From Pigmentibacter ruber (lineage in GTDB: Bacteria > Bdellovibrionota_B > Oligoflexia > Silvanigrellales > Silvanigrellaceae), in the NCBI RefSeq assembly GCF_009792895.1, contig NZ_WSSC01000002.1, positions 527,630 to 591,629 on the forward strand: DNA of 64,000 nt. Reading direction: 5' to 3'. The notes under the pieces were generated by a model. That model was given only the letters and a program-made list of their open reading frames with translations. It did no database searches and was not told the DNA's origin. Below are positions 9,301-17,970 of the stretch, one piece after another. The position numbers and the translations under genes are program-made. Numbering within the stretch: the stretch's first letter is position 1; every line of letters begins with the position of its first letter.

Positions 9301-10484
9301 AATTAAATGAATATATTGAATTGCAAAAAAATGAAATCATTAAAATAAAAAATGATTATGTTCAAAATTTACTACAATTATCAGATTTTATAGGAAGTGA
9401 TTTTTCCCAAAATGATTTAAAAAATATTGTTTTCTGGAAAAATAATATTGCAGCACTAGATTTAAAAAGTAAGGATAGCAGTTTTTTAACTTTACAAGAT
9501 TTTATTGTCAATACTATGCCAAAAATTAATACTTTAAATTGCAATGAAATTATTGAAAAATATAATAATAATTCTAGTATTTATGATTTCTTTTTTGAGA
9601 AACAGAAAAATATTCTTGTTCTTTTAAAAAATCAGTGTAATGAACTTATAGAGAATTTTTATAAAAATGAATATGATAAACTTGCATTATTTTTTAATAA
9701 AGAAATTTCTGGGAAATTCCCATTTTCTTTAAATCTTCCAGTAAATTCAAGTGACGAACTAGATATTGATAAATTTAGCAGACTTTATTCAATGTATAAT
9801 TCTTTTAGAGATTTAGAAAAATATAAGGTTTTAATTTCTGATAAAAATAAATGGAAAGACACTTTTGAATTTTTAAGTAAGTTAGATAACATCTTTAAAA
9901 TTATACAATTTGATCCAGTTAAATCAGAAGCAGATCAATTAAAATTAAACTTTTTAGTAGATTTAAAAATATCAAAAAATTATGAAGAAAATACTGAAAG
10001 TATTGTTGAAAGAGAATTTGATTTTGGAAATAAACAGATATCTACTACGAATAGAATAAAGAAAATATCTTGGGAATATCTTGATCCTACAACAATTTCC
10101 TTAAGATGGGCGAAAGATTTTCCCGTATATCCAAATTTACAAAATGAAAAGAAAAAGAATTTATATGAAATAGATAATATTGATAAAAAAGTTGTTATTC
10201 AATTTAACAATAAATGGTCTATTTTTGCTCTGCAAAGAAAATATTCCAATCAATTTAACTCAGATTTTTCATCTCGTTTTTTGAAATTTAATGTTCCAGT
10301 AAAAAAGATTAAAAATTTAAAAAACATGGATGATATAGAGACAAATTTAGCTAAAATTGTAATGAAAATTAGTGTGGAAAATTTAGATAAACAATATATA
10401 CCAATTCCACCTTTTCCAACAGAAGCTCCTTACCCCAATAATTTTTCTTATTCTAAAAATGAAGGAAATAATGTATGGAAATAA
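6396..10484 (+). CDS. tssM: T6SS membrane-complex protein TssM (IcmF family)
   Basis: A 1362-residue protein, somewhat longer than typical TssM. It has an N-terminal membrane segment (about 14-42), a Lys-rich linker, a cytoplasmic GTPase-like region (about 80-400) with IPVYLFVTELEEIYGFNQF, a second membrane helix (about 412-432) and a long periplasmic part ending in a beta-rich C-terminus that should contact TssJ. The P-loop GxxxxGK[ST] common in IcmF proteins is not visible where expected; the region reads FIVSFGIYKDEKRDIF. It is very AT- and Lys/Asn-rich. Translationally coupled to tssL and overlapping tssA by 10 bases. Confidence 0.9.
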   Translation: MILNLNKLLATNSILFFLVYFSFIFIVFISAFLVFYWLFLKNKKMKKIKLKKSKKISFPKKMSFSNAFKFFKKDAFFLYLKSSISDLKKLNNQKFNPNFIVSFGIYKDEKRDIFKNPNLIFNSEEKFESLLEVKTYNENILIDIDQQSLFFKYGAVNYKKSIKKIISTIAKFRYLKPISSIILKIPITEIADIYFESQTIKKEKIKILALNYQNILNYIQNLSGLKIPVYLFVTELEEIYGFNQFTSQLSEDVKNQIFGWSNPYDLEAIFKENFFDEAINSILEKIKQFNIEKQICDGENIYNKDTINFPLELELYLIELKEFINIIFNNKSFNHSYTLRGIYLTGFEAEGLRVPIKSKNNSLYFSNFKAPNEFINFGKSLFIKDVFFRKVLPEIKLSSPTFNYFLSAQRYALYPKIILPFLIITFSFSTYFFAKKTKNYVDMVDKNIYYLTSYIDKNYEQNKIKLKDKEISIKNIVYVYDMYNPIFENDIKSIFYPISYLSRYTENIEYLYNNLLIFYVIKPIRYSLLDKNSKLITNNLVGYSDNLELEININELKDLYAFSELSWKNENYIDLFNKLNEKVNVVDSTKLLNYLLDADLSDLFDKYNINFKVNKDQNQENIDLRLIKNAFSKKFLDLLTSAKQGIEGDSSLFQISNSVVEKIDNIDKDLTINIAQKKFNDLYELLNKLIDNSFVSTKQGNFKIPTNLLNPIERIKIILQKSILLSDENSLQIFENKIKEAVSLRNSKSLSFNSQVLGALFLAQKTDKGKNDSEIIISPQIPELLATLDKFKEKNFMMNSIGIKLPENIQYQEKYKWSESDLEYLESLLIEYDKFLSNETKTINPKFITLLTKYAAQSISFEMLLKVKHTDDISFESENKKISKEKILGFNQNIKRNTYILSKLKEIGAINLLKSIENSFNTDISLFLSYIHEDFNNRGFFSPKNANFKWWNGIENLAFQAYMVNDIKELNEYIELQKNEIIKIKNDYVQNLLQLSDFIGSDFSQNDLKNIVFWKNNIAALDLKSKDSSFLTLQDFIVNTMPKINTLNCNEIIEKYNNNSSIYDFFFEKQKNILVLLKNQCNELIENFYKNEYDKLALFFNKEISGKFPFSLNLPVNSSDELDIDKFSRLYSMYNSFRDLEKYKVLISDKNKWKDTFEFLSKLDNIFKIIQFDPVKSEADQLKLNFLVDLKISKNYEENTESIVEREFDFGNKQISTTNRIKKISWEYLDPTTISLRWAKDFPVYPNLQNEKKKNLYEIDNIDKKVVIQFNNKWSIFALQRKYSNQFNSDFSSRFLKFNVPVKKIKNLKNMDDIETNLAKIVMKISVENLDKQYIPIPPFPTEAPYPNNFSYSKNEGNNVWK

Positions 10485-11527
10485 ATCTTTTAAATATCTC
10501 GCAGCTTTTAGAACCGATAAGTAAAAATTTTCCATGTGGCGAAGATGTTATGTATGATGAAAGTTTTTTGCAAATTAAAAGAGATAGACAACAACCAGAA
10601 AATGAAAATTTAGGAGTTTGGGTTTTATCAGATAGTAAGGAAACTAATTGGAATAGAATTGAATATTTGTGCTTAGATTTGTTAAAGAATAAAACAAAAG
10701 ATCTGATGGTTTGTTGTTATTTATTAGAGTCAAGATTAAAACAATATGGTATTTTAGGTTTAGCTAATTCATGTGAGCTTTTATTATCTATAAGTACTAA
10801 ATATTGGGAAAACGTTTTTCCCCAATTGCAAGAAGAAAGTGATTCTAGAAAATCTCCATATCTTTGGCTAGATGAAAAATTGCCATATTTATTAAAAATA
10901 CTTCCTTTATTTCAAATCAAAAATTCAAACAAATTTATCTTTTTTAAAGATATAGAATTATTTATGGGAAAAAAAGAGACTTCTGACTCTTTGCAAATAT
11001 TACTTCAACAGGATGATTTTGAAATTCTCCTAGTAATACAAGATGAATTGCAAGAATTGGAAAAGAACCTAAAAAAATTAAAAGAATTTTTATTTTCTGA
11101 AAAAATAATTGAGGAAAACATATTTGGAAAAATTTTTGAAGTTACCCAATATATAAAAAAATTTGTTTCATCACAATTAAAAGTAACAAAAAGTGGGGAG
11201 GCAAAAAATGATAATTTACAAGATAGTAAATTTCATAATTTTGAAAAAGAAATTTATTATGAAAAAGTTGAAAATTCTGGATTAAATAGGAATGATATTT
11301 ATAATAATTTAAGAAAGTACGCTGATATGCTTCTTGAATTAGAGCCACACAGTCCTGTTCCTTTGATTGTATTACGTGCACTAAAATGGCAAAACAGATC
11401 TTTTCTTGAGATTGTATTTGAAGTTCTTAAAATATCGAGTGATCAAAATAGTCTTTTCGCATTGTTTGAAGATTCTCAAAAACAAGAAAGGTTTTCAAGT
11501 CACGAAGATGAAAATCAATATGATTAA
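10475..11527 (+). CDS. tssA: T6SS assembly protein TssA (ImpA N-terminal domain)
   Basis: A 350-residue protein. The ImpA N-terminal domain (about residues 8-130) is clear: NFPCGEDVMYDESF, NWNRIEYLCLDLL, KTKDLMVCCYLLESRLKQYG and YWENVFPQL. The C-terminal part (about 270-330) has YNNLRKYADMLLELEPHSPVP, as in the short VasJ/TagA-like TssA class. TssA docks at the membrane complex and primes baseplate and tube-sheath assembly. Its start lies within the tssM coding end, and GAAGGA precedes the ATG. Confidence 0.9.
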   Translation: MEINLLNISQLLEPISKNFPCGEDVMYDESFLQIKRDRQQPENENLGVWVLSDSKETNWNRIEYLCLDLLKNKTKDLMVCCYLLESRLKQYGILGLANSCELLLSISTKYWENVFPQLQEESDSRKSPYLWLDEKLPYLLKILPLFQIKNSNKFIFFKDIELFMGKKETSDSLQILLQQDDFEILLVIQDELQELEKNLKKLKEFLFSEKIIEENIFGKIFEVTQYIKKFVSSQLKVTKSGEAKNDNLQDSKFHNFEKEIYYEKVENSGLNRNDIYNNLRKYADMLLELEPHSPVPLIVLRALKWQNRSFLEIVFEVLKISSDQNSLFALFEDSQKQERFSSHEDENQYD

Positions 11528-11538
11528 GGAGTATGAAA

Positions 11539-11922
11539 ATGCCATGTCCACTTTCATGTACAGCGGGTCAAATCCAATGTAGTTTTGGAATGATTCCAGC
11601 TGTTTTTAATGCTTTGCCTGATTCTATGGTATTTATGCCAACACCTGCAGGAAAAATTATGGATAATATACCTATGGTTAATATCCCGCCATTTGGGATG
11701 TGCCAGTCTCCAGCCAATCCCATGGTTGTTGCTTTAACTGCAGCGGCTCTAGGGGTTTTTACTCCAGCACCTTGTATACCAGCTATTTCAGCTCCATGGC
11801 TGACAACTTCACCAACAGTTCTAATGGGTGGAAAACCAGCTTTAGATATAAATTCAAAAGGAATATGTATGTGGGGTGGAATGATATCTTTTTTAAATCC
11901 AGGACAAACTCAAGTTTTATAG
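11539..11922 (+). CDS. PAAR-like spike-tip protein (DUF4280)
   Basis: A 127-residue Cys/Pro-rich protein of the PAAR-like DUF4280 type. Visible blocks are QCSFGMIP, GKIMDNIPMVNIPPFGMC, SPANPMVVALTAAALG, FTPAPCIPAISAPW and PTVLMGGKPALD. Such proteins cap the VgrG spike. Cysteines at several positions could bind a metal. I prefer ATG 11539 (GGAG 7 bases upstream) over ATG 11533, where the spacing would be 1 base. It has no toxin extension, so any cargo is separate. Its 3' end overlaps the convergent MORN-repeat gene by 13 bases. Confidence 0.9.
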   Translation: MPCPLSCTAGQIQCSFGMIPAVFNALPDSMVFMPTPAGKIMDNIPMVNIPPFGMCQSPANPMVVALTAAALGVFTPAPCIPAISAPWLTTSPTVLMGGKPALDINSKGICMWGGMISFLNPGQTQVL

Positions 11923-12620
11923 CTCAATATTTTTGTGAGAAATTTATTCATAAATGATAATTTGAAACTTGGTAATTTTGAACTTGAGATTTCATTTCCT
12001 TCTGAATCAAAATTCTTTTGATATATTATTTTTCCATTTTGATATGCTTTACATTCAGTTAAAGTTCCTGCAAGAGAGTAAAATTTAGAAAATCCATTTA
12101 AAGTTCCATCTATATACTCTTGCTCTAACATTTTATTTTGATTTGGATAGAATGTAGTAACAGTTCCTGAAAGTTTTCCTTTTCGATAGAATTCTTGTTT
12201 AATTAATGTATTTGTTGTTTCATTAAAATACTTGCTCTCACCTTCAAGTAAATTATTAAAATATGTAGACGATTGAATTAAATTTCCATTGCTAGAATAT
12301 ACTTCATATTTACCATTTAAAGTGCCATTTATATAAAGCATACAAATATTTTTTATTCCTTGAGAGTAAACAATGAATGGGCCATTTAGTTTATTAGATA
12401 AAAATTCCATTTCATAGAGTGTATTGCCAAATTCATCCCAAATTGTTGTCTTTCCTTGTAGTAACCCATTCAAGTAGTAAGAAATTTGTTTTTCTTTACC
12501 ATTCATGTGATAGAGTTTAAAGTCGCCATTCAATCCGAAATTATTTTTATGACAAATACTTTTTAAATTACCATTATCATAGTATTCTTTAATTTCCTGC
12601 AAACTATCATTTGAATTCAT
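11910..12620 (-). CDS. MORN-repeat protein (YwqK-like) downstream of vgrG
   Basis: About 236 residues made of some nine repeats of roughly 22 residues with the pattern YxNGxLxGxxxxYxxxG (for example YYDNGNLKS, YYLNGLLQGKTTIW, YINGTLNGKYEVY), the MORN_2 type used by proteins annotated as YwqK-family antitoxins. No signal peptide. I chose ATG 12620 because GGAG lies 5 bases upstream; the frame is also open from a TTG abutting the vgrG stop. Being the last gene of the tssB-to-vgrG unit, it could be an adaptor, effector or immunity protein; the sequence does not tell which. Confidence 0.8.
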   Translation of the reverse strand: MNSNDSLQEIKEYYDNGNLKSICHKNNFGLNGDFKLYHMNGKEKQISYYLNGLLQGKTTIWDEFGNTLYEMEFLSNKLNGPFIVYSQGIKNICMLYINGTLNGKYEVYSSNGNLIQSSTYFNNLLEGESKYFNETTNTLIKQEFYRKGKLSGTVTTFYPNQNKMLEQEYIDGTLNGFSKFYSLAGTLTECKAYQNGKIIYQKNFDSEGNEISSSKLPSFKLSFMNKFLTKILSYKT

Positions 12621-12638
12621 GGAGTCTCCATTAAACAA

Positions 12639-14693
12639 TTAATTTAGTTTAGTGATAGCACCTTTAATTTCTAAAGGTCCAGACGCTTCTATTTTTCCAA
12701 TGGCACCTTTCATTTCAAAAGATAAATTACTTTCAATACCTACAGTTGGCCCTTTAATATTTGTTGCTGTACCTCCTGAGATTTTTAGATTAGCAGTAGC
12801 TGTTAATTGAGTATCCATTTTAGATGTGGTTTTTATATTATTTCCTTCGATTGATACATTATTTTTGGCAGAATTTTTTATACTGTCCTTTGCATTTACT
12901 GAAATATTTTCAGCATTAATTTCAATATTTTTATCCGCATTTAATGTTATATTTTCTTTTGATTTTAATGTTATGTTCTTATCGGTTTCAATGATCAATT
13001 CTCCTTTTTCTATAGTGATTGAATAATTTCCTTCTTTTAGTGTTACTTTTCTATTACCTTTATTTATATTAAAGGTATAGTCACCTTCTTCTAGTTCTAC
13101 TATTGAATTTTTTTGAATTTTAAAATTTGAGTCATTAGCAACCAGTATTTCAAGATCCTTTGAGGTGGACAAGGTTATTTTTTCTTCATCTTTTTTGTCA
13201 TCAAAAATAAATTCATGCCCCTTTTCCCCATCAGGTATTGAGCAAGTTTTTATTCCAGATTTTGTGTAACCTTCTGAATTTTCTTTTCCTTCAAAAGGTG
13301 AAGCATTTGATCCATTATAAAGACAACCCAGAATAATAGGCTGGTCAGGATCGCCATTGATAAAACCAACAACAACTTCTTGCCCAACTCTAGGTATAAA
13401 CCAAGCTCCCATGGAACTATTTTCTCCACTTCTGCCACCAAAAAATTGTGAAACACGAATATCATTTGAGCTTTCTTGATTAAACTCATGATCTTGATCC
13501 CAGTAAAATTGTACTCTAATTGTTCCAGATTTATTAACATAAACATTCTCATTTTTATTTCCTACAACAATTGCTAACTGTATTCCATGAACAATTGGTT
13601 TTTTAAACTTTAAATTAGGAGCAAATTTTTTTTCTGCTGGAAAAAAACAAATATTATATAATAGTCTCGATTTTTCGATAGTAAAAGATCTTTTAAATAT
13701 AACATATTCACCATCATATTCTGGATAGTCTTTTGATTTAATCTTTATTTTTGTTCCAATATCAATTGGTCTTCGTATATAACTTTCAAAATTAGTGGAA
13801 TCGTAGTTTTTTTCTAAAAACAGTGTTGTTAAGTATTTTTCAACATCAGAAATACTTTGAAAGTTTTCACCATAAGTAGAGAATAAATTTTGATCCTCAT
13901 TTTTTTGCTGCTTTGTTAATTTTGTCTTTGGAATTTTATAATTATAAGCATTTACTAATATTGAGTTGATTATCTGTCTTTCTCTGCTTAATGGAGGAAA
14001 TATCTCAGTAAACTTATCTTTTGCTGAGAATTGATAGACAACATTAAAAGGAATTTTGGTCTCATCTTTAAATTGTGTATAATTATCAGAAATTATAAAT
14101 TCACAAGTCTGTTTATTGGTGTCATAAAGATAAAAGTAGAATATTCTATTTTGCTCTAATAATCTTGAAATAAAATCTAAATTTGATTCTTCATATTGAG
14201 TTATGTATTCTAATTTTTTATAAATTGATTTATCAGAAATATTTAATTTATATTCTGAATAATTATTCTCTTTTAATATTTCTTCAACTATTTCAATACA
14301 AGATTTGTTTTGAAATATTTTTCTTCTTCTACCTTCATTTAATTTGTAGAAACTTGGTTTTATATTGAAGGTATAAATTTTTTCTTTTTTATTTTTAATT
14401 TCATTATTTTCTGAAAAGAAATTATAAATATATCCCGTGTAATTAATTACTCTTTTTTCTTTTGGATAATCTGTAATTTTGTCTGGAATTTCTATATAAA
14501 TAATGACCTTTTTATTAAGGACGCTTTGATTAATTTCATTATTTGTATCTATAATACTTATTAATAAATCATCAATTTCAGATATTTTTTGGATAAATTG
14601 CAGATTATTAATTATGTATTTGTTTTTTACCGTCTCTATCTGTATTTCAGAATAAACTTCTATTAAAAGTTTTTCAGTGATATTAATATTCAT
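12639..14693 (-). CDS. vgrG: T6SS spike protein VgrG (TssI)
   Basis: A 684-residue spike protein. Residues about 1-360 form the gp27-like hub (YIRRPIDIGTKIKIKSKDYPEYDGEYVI). Residues about 380-470 form the gp5-like OB domain (RVQFYWDQDH, GAWFIPRVGQEVVVGF and GDPDQPIILGCLYN). The C-terminus is a beta-helical needle of short NITLN/NIEIN/NISVN repeats. There is no enzymatic extension beyond the needle, so effectors should be carried non-covalently. The start overlaps the tssG end by 11 bases. Operon partner of tssF and tssG. Confidence 0.95.
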   Translation of the reverse strand: MNINITEKLLIEVYSEIQIETVKNKYIINNLQFIQKISEIDDLLISIIDTNNEINQSVLNKKVIIYIEIPDKITDYPKEKRVINYTGYIYNFFSENNEIKNKKEKIYTFNIKPSFYKLNEGRRRKIFQNKSCIEIVEEILKENNYSEYKLNISDKSIYKKLEYITQYEESNLDFISRLLEQNRIFYFYLYDTNKQTCEFIISDNYTQFKDETKIPFNVVYQFSAKDKFTEIFPPLSRERQIINSILVNAYNYKIPKTKLTKQQKNEDQNLFSTYGENFQSISDVEKYLTTLFLEKNYDSTNFESYIRRPIDIGTKIKIKSKDYPEYDGEYVIFKRSFTIEKSRLLYNICFFPAEKKFAPNLKFKKPIVHGIQLAIVVGNKNENVYVNKSGTIRVQFYWDQDHEFNQESSNDIRVSQFFGGRSGENSSMGAWFIPRVGQEVVVGFINGDPDQPIILGCLYNGSNASPFEGKENSEGYTKSGIKTCSIPDGEKGHEFIFDDKKDEEKITLSTSKDLEILVANDSNFKIQKNSIVELEEGDYTFNINKGNRKVTLKEGNYSITIEKGELIIETDKNITLKSKENITLNADKNIEINAENISVNAKDSIKNSAKNNVSIEGNNIKTTSKMDTQLTATANLKISGGTATNIKGPTVGIESNLSFEMKGAIGKIEASGPLEIKGAITKLN

Positions 14694-15597
14694 CTTCTCT
14701 CATCCTAAATACTTTCAATTTTATTTTATTACCCTTTGAATGTGTATTATTTAAATATGTATTAATTCCAAGGTTGTTTTTTTCTTTTTTAAGTATCAAT
14801 GGCTTATTACTGTTAAAAATTAAATATAAATCATATCCAATTTTTTTGTTTGTATAAACGTTAATTAAATTTATTATTTTATTGCTAGTAATAAGTTTTA
14901 TAGCTTCTTCAATTTTATCTTCTTTATCTAAATGAAAAATAATATCTATTTTTCTAGATGGAATTATTTTACACTCTCCTAGATAAGAGTTTTCTCCTAA
15001 TCTAGTAGAAGAAAGTAATTTTGCTTGTAATTGAATTGGAATTTCATAAAATTTACCTTTATTATTTTCAATACTAACTTGTAATGTTGTCAGATTTTCA
15101 AGTATTATTTTCAAAGATGTATTTGATTGAAAATCATTATTGATAAGAGAAATAAATTTAAAATAGTTTGAGTTATTTGAAGCTCTTAAATTAAGACTAT
15201 GAAAGATCTCAAAATAAAGTTCTCTATTTTGAAGAATAAATCTATTTCTAATGATTTCTAAATATTGGTGAAATATCTTATTAAAAAAAATATTAAAAAA
15301 CTCTTTAAAAGAATTATTTTTACTATAATTGGCAATTTCTAGTAAATAATCAGGTAATATTCCTTTCATTCCGAGAAAATTATTTGCATTTACTTTGATA
15401 TATAAATTATTTTCATTTGATATAGATATTTCATGGATTGTATTTAGTGTATTTGAGAATGAATAATTAATTAGATATGTTAAGTTGTTGTTTTGTATCT
15501 TGAAGTTCTTGCTTAAGTAATTTATTAGAGGAATTAACTCATATTTAGTGGAAATTGTTTTTAATAATTCTTTTTGCTTTTTTGATATTTTACTCAT
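14683..15597 (-). CDS. tssG: T6SS baseplate protein TssG
   Basis: A 304-residue protein, slightly shorter than the usual TssG. The C-terminal half has the family landmarks: LLSSTRLGENSYLGECKII, an aliphatic IDIIFHLDKEDKIEEA segment, and a final YDLYLIFNSNKP...LKKEKNNLGINTYLN arrangement (LG..T.L). TssG binds two TssF copies in the baseplate wedge. The start overlaps the tssF stop by 4 bases (ATGA), typical of this gene pair. The N-terminal half is divergent. Confidence 0.85.
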   Translation of the reverse strand: MSKISKKQKELLKTISTKYELIPLINYLSKNFKIQNNNLTYLINYSFSNTLNTIHEISISNENNLYIKVNANNFLGMKGILPDYLLEIANYSKNNSFKEFFNIFFNKIFHQYLEIIRNRFILQNRELYFEIFHSLNLRASNNSNYFKFISLINNDFQSNTSLKIILENLTTLQVSIENNKGKFYEIPIQLQAKLLSSTRLGENSYLGECKIIPSRKIDIIFHLDKEDKIEEAIKLITSNKIINLINVYTNKKIGYDLYLIFNSNKPLILKKEKNNLGINTYLNNTHSKGNKIKLKVFRMREDEY

Positions 15598-17327
15598 AAT
15601 GTGGTTTTTCTGTAATATTGTTCTATTTTATTTTCTTTTTTTATGATTATTGTAGCTTCATTATTTATTGGTAAATAAGATTTAATAATAAAAAGTAAAA
15701 ATTCTCCAAATATACAATAACTTTCTAACTTGGAATTATCATTGTCTAAAGTAAAATTAAATTCAAATGAATCAACCATGCCATCAAGCATTCGTCTTGT
15801 TTTGTTAATCAATTTTTTATTTATAGTCACTTTTTTTATACTGTTGAAAAATGCATTTATTTCTTGATAATTTTCGGGTGTATTTAGATTGTATAAATCA
15901 ATTATTTTTTTTAATTTTTTTAGGAAAAATGTTTCATCAAAAAGTGGAAGACTGTTGGTTTGGTATAGGTTTAATAAGCTCCATTGAAGATTATTATTTG
16001 TATTTATTCCAATAAAAGAACTACTATTTTTCAAGGCATAAATTTTCTTTACAGGGCATGCAAAGTCTGTTTCAAATAAGTCATTTTCGAATATTTGCTC
16101 TGCATATTTTCCATTAGTTACAAATAAATTACAAAATACCGGAATATTATTATTGCTGTTGTTAATTGGTTGTATAAAATTGAATAGTAATTGAGATGGA
16201 TTTAATAAATCTCGTTTAATTTCATAAAAAGTAGTGCACATTATTTCGTTTGGTAGATATGAACTAATTGGGAGAATTTCTTCATTTTCTTTATTTGCAT
16301 AGTAAACATTATTTACAGCGAATATAGTTTCAAAATTTTTCAAACTATAGTTTGAGTAAACAAAATATTGAGTTTTCTTTTCATCAAAAATTAATGGTTC
16401 ACTCGTTTTTCTATACAAATTTATAATTGGTACTGTATTAAAAAGAATATAATTTTTCTTTAATGAAAATTCTCTTTCTTGGTTTTTTTCGTAGGATAAA
16501 ATAATTTCAAATTCTCCAGTAATGTTTTTTAATTCTTCATGATATATTTCAATATAGTAAAGTTTTTCTTTGAAAGAAAAGAAATCGCGTATTATTTTAA
16601 CCGCATCGTGAAAATTTTTATAATATTCAGTATTATTAGTATATTCTTTAAATGCAGGGAGTATAATGTTATTTGCAGGGACTCTAAATTTAATATTTCT
16701 TTTCTTATCTTTTAAGAAAATTTCTGTTTTATTATTAAATAAAAGATCTAAAAAATGTGCACGTGAATATTTTGGAGCATTTAAATAGAATTTTAAACTA
16801 TTAATATTTATAGCTTTTTGTCTTCCTCGCATTGGAATAATTGATATGCTTAAATTTATTTTTTTGCTATTTTCCAAATCCTTTTCATTTGTAATAGTTT
16901 TAATTTCTAGAGGTAGAAGTGTAATTTCTGTTTCTGTCATAAATTTGCAAAATTCGCTACCAAATTTTCGATAAAAAATAGTGTTTTTTGGTATATTTAC
17001 ACCATTTGTTAAGGTACTAATCTGTGTTTCATCTAATTCAAATTTTAATATGTTTTGCGCAGGAATAGGCTTATTTCCTGAATGATGCAGATTATCTAAA
17101 ATATTTGCTGTTATCGGATAAGTACTATTATCTATTTGTTTTTGTAATTTACTCGTGAGGATAGCAAATGATTCAAGCATAAGTTGGATATGAGGGTCAT
17201 CGCTTCCATTTAATGAAAATCTTAGTTTTGAAGCTATATCAGGAAATAGTTTAGAGTAATTTTGAATTTTTTCATACAAATACATTAATTCGTTTTCTAT
17301 GTATTCATTTTCAGTTTGTTCAAGCAT
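15594..17327 (-). CDS. tssF: T6SS baseplate protein TssF
   Basis: A 577-residue protein. The N-terminus carries the TssF/ImpG signature: ENELMYLYEKIQNYSKLFPDIA, SDDPHIQLMLESFAILTSKL and ILDNLHHSG. The C-terminus ends with a LESYCIFGEFLLFII segment as in the family. TssF forms the baseplate wedge with TssG, TssE and TssK. A 92-base gap separates it from the upstream hcp gene, with AAGAGG in the leader but no clear start-proximal ribosome site. Confidence 0.9.
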   Translation of the reverse strand: MLEQTENEYIENELMYLYEKIQNYSKLFPDIASKLRFSLNGSDDPHIQLMLESFAILTSKLQKQIDNSTYPITANILDNLHHSGNKPIPAQNILKFELDETQISTLTNGVNIPKNTIFYRKFGSEFCKFMTETEITLLPLEIKTITNEKDLENSKKINLSISIIPMRGRQKAININSLKFYLNAPKYSRAHFLDLLFNNKTEIFLKDKKRNIKFRVPANNIILPAFKEYTNNTEYYKNFHDAVKIIRDFFSFKEKLYYIEIYHEELKNITGEFEIILSYEKNQEREFSLKKNYILFNTVPIINLYRKTSEPLIFDEKKTQYFVYSNYSLKNFETIFAVNNVYYANKENEEILPISSYLPNEIMCTTFYEIKRDLLNPSQLLFNFIQPINNSNNNIPVFCNLFVTNGKYAEQIFENDLFETDFACPVKKIYALKNSSSFIGINTNNNLQWSLLNLYQTNSLPLFDETFFLKKLKKIIDLYNLNTPENYQEINAFFNSIKKVTINKKLINKTRRMLDGMVDSFEFNFTLDNDNSKLESYCIFGEFLLFIIKSYLPINNEATIIIKKENKIEQYYRKTTL

Positions 17328-17419
17328 AATACCAACCTAAGAATGTTTACTTATATTTTATTTTATTTATTTAAAAGAGGAAATTTTTTGGTAGGAATAA
17401 ATTACCTAATGCAATGAAA

Positions 17420-17941
17420 TTATACACCAGCACTACCAACAGGTGGATCTGTACACTTGATCAAAAAGGAATCTAGATTACCTCCGTGTTTACCTTGGTC
17501 TGAAATTTCAGCTTCGGTCATTTTGCCATTTGTAAAATGTAAAATGAATGTTCCATGCCGCATTCCTGATTCATAGCCATGAATTTTTACATTTTCTAAT
17601 TCTAGTTCAAGTTTAAAGCTGTAAGCATCATTTAATTTACAAATTTTTGAAACTTTAACTTTTGTATAATGGTCATAATTTCCACCTACGCATTTGATAA
17701 AATCATTGTGAATCTTTTTTCTTGATGCTCCATCATCTAGCTTTAAGGTAATTTCAATTGGTCCAACCATAGCTTCAGGATCAGGTTTAGAAGGCGAACT
17801 TTGTTTTTCATCAGAAATAGGTTTGCTAAATTCAAGTATTTCTACAGAATCTTCATAATTTTTTCCTTGGAAATCACCTTTTATTGGCAAAGTTCCGCCT
17901 TCAAAATGAACAACATAGTAGTCTCGATCATAAAACTTCAT
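17420..17941 (-). CDS. hcp: T6SS inner-tube protein Hcp (TssD)
   Basis: A 173-residue Hcp-family protein: GDFQGKNYEDSVEILEFS matches the N-terminal family block, followed by an extended loop rich in Ser, Pro and Lys (KQSSPSKPDPEAM), then IEITLKLDDGASRKKIHNDFI and the closing strands YSFKLELELENVKIHGYE. Hexamers stack into the tube inside the TssBC sheath and can chaperone small effectors. It sits 29 bases after tssC with a stretch reading GGAG near the start, and high expression is expected. Confidence 0.92.
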   Translation of the reverse strand: MKFYDRDYYVVHFEGGTLPIKGDFQGKNYEDSVEILEFSKPISDEKQSSPSKPDPEAMVGPIEITLKLDDGASRKKIHNDFIKCVGGNYDHYTKVKVSKICKLNDAYSFKLELELENVKIHGYESGMRHGTFILHFTNGKMTEAEISDQGKHGGNLDSFLIKCTDPPVGSAGV

Positions 17942-17970
17942 AACAGTCTCCTAAAAATTGTTAAAACTTC

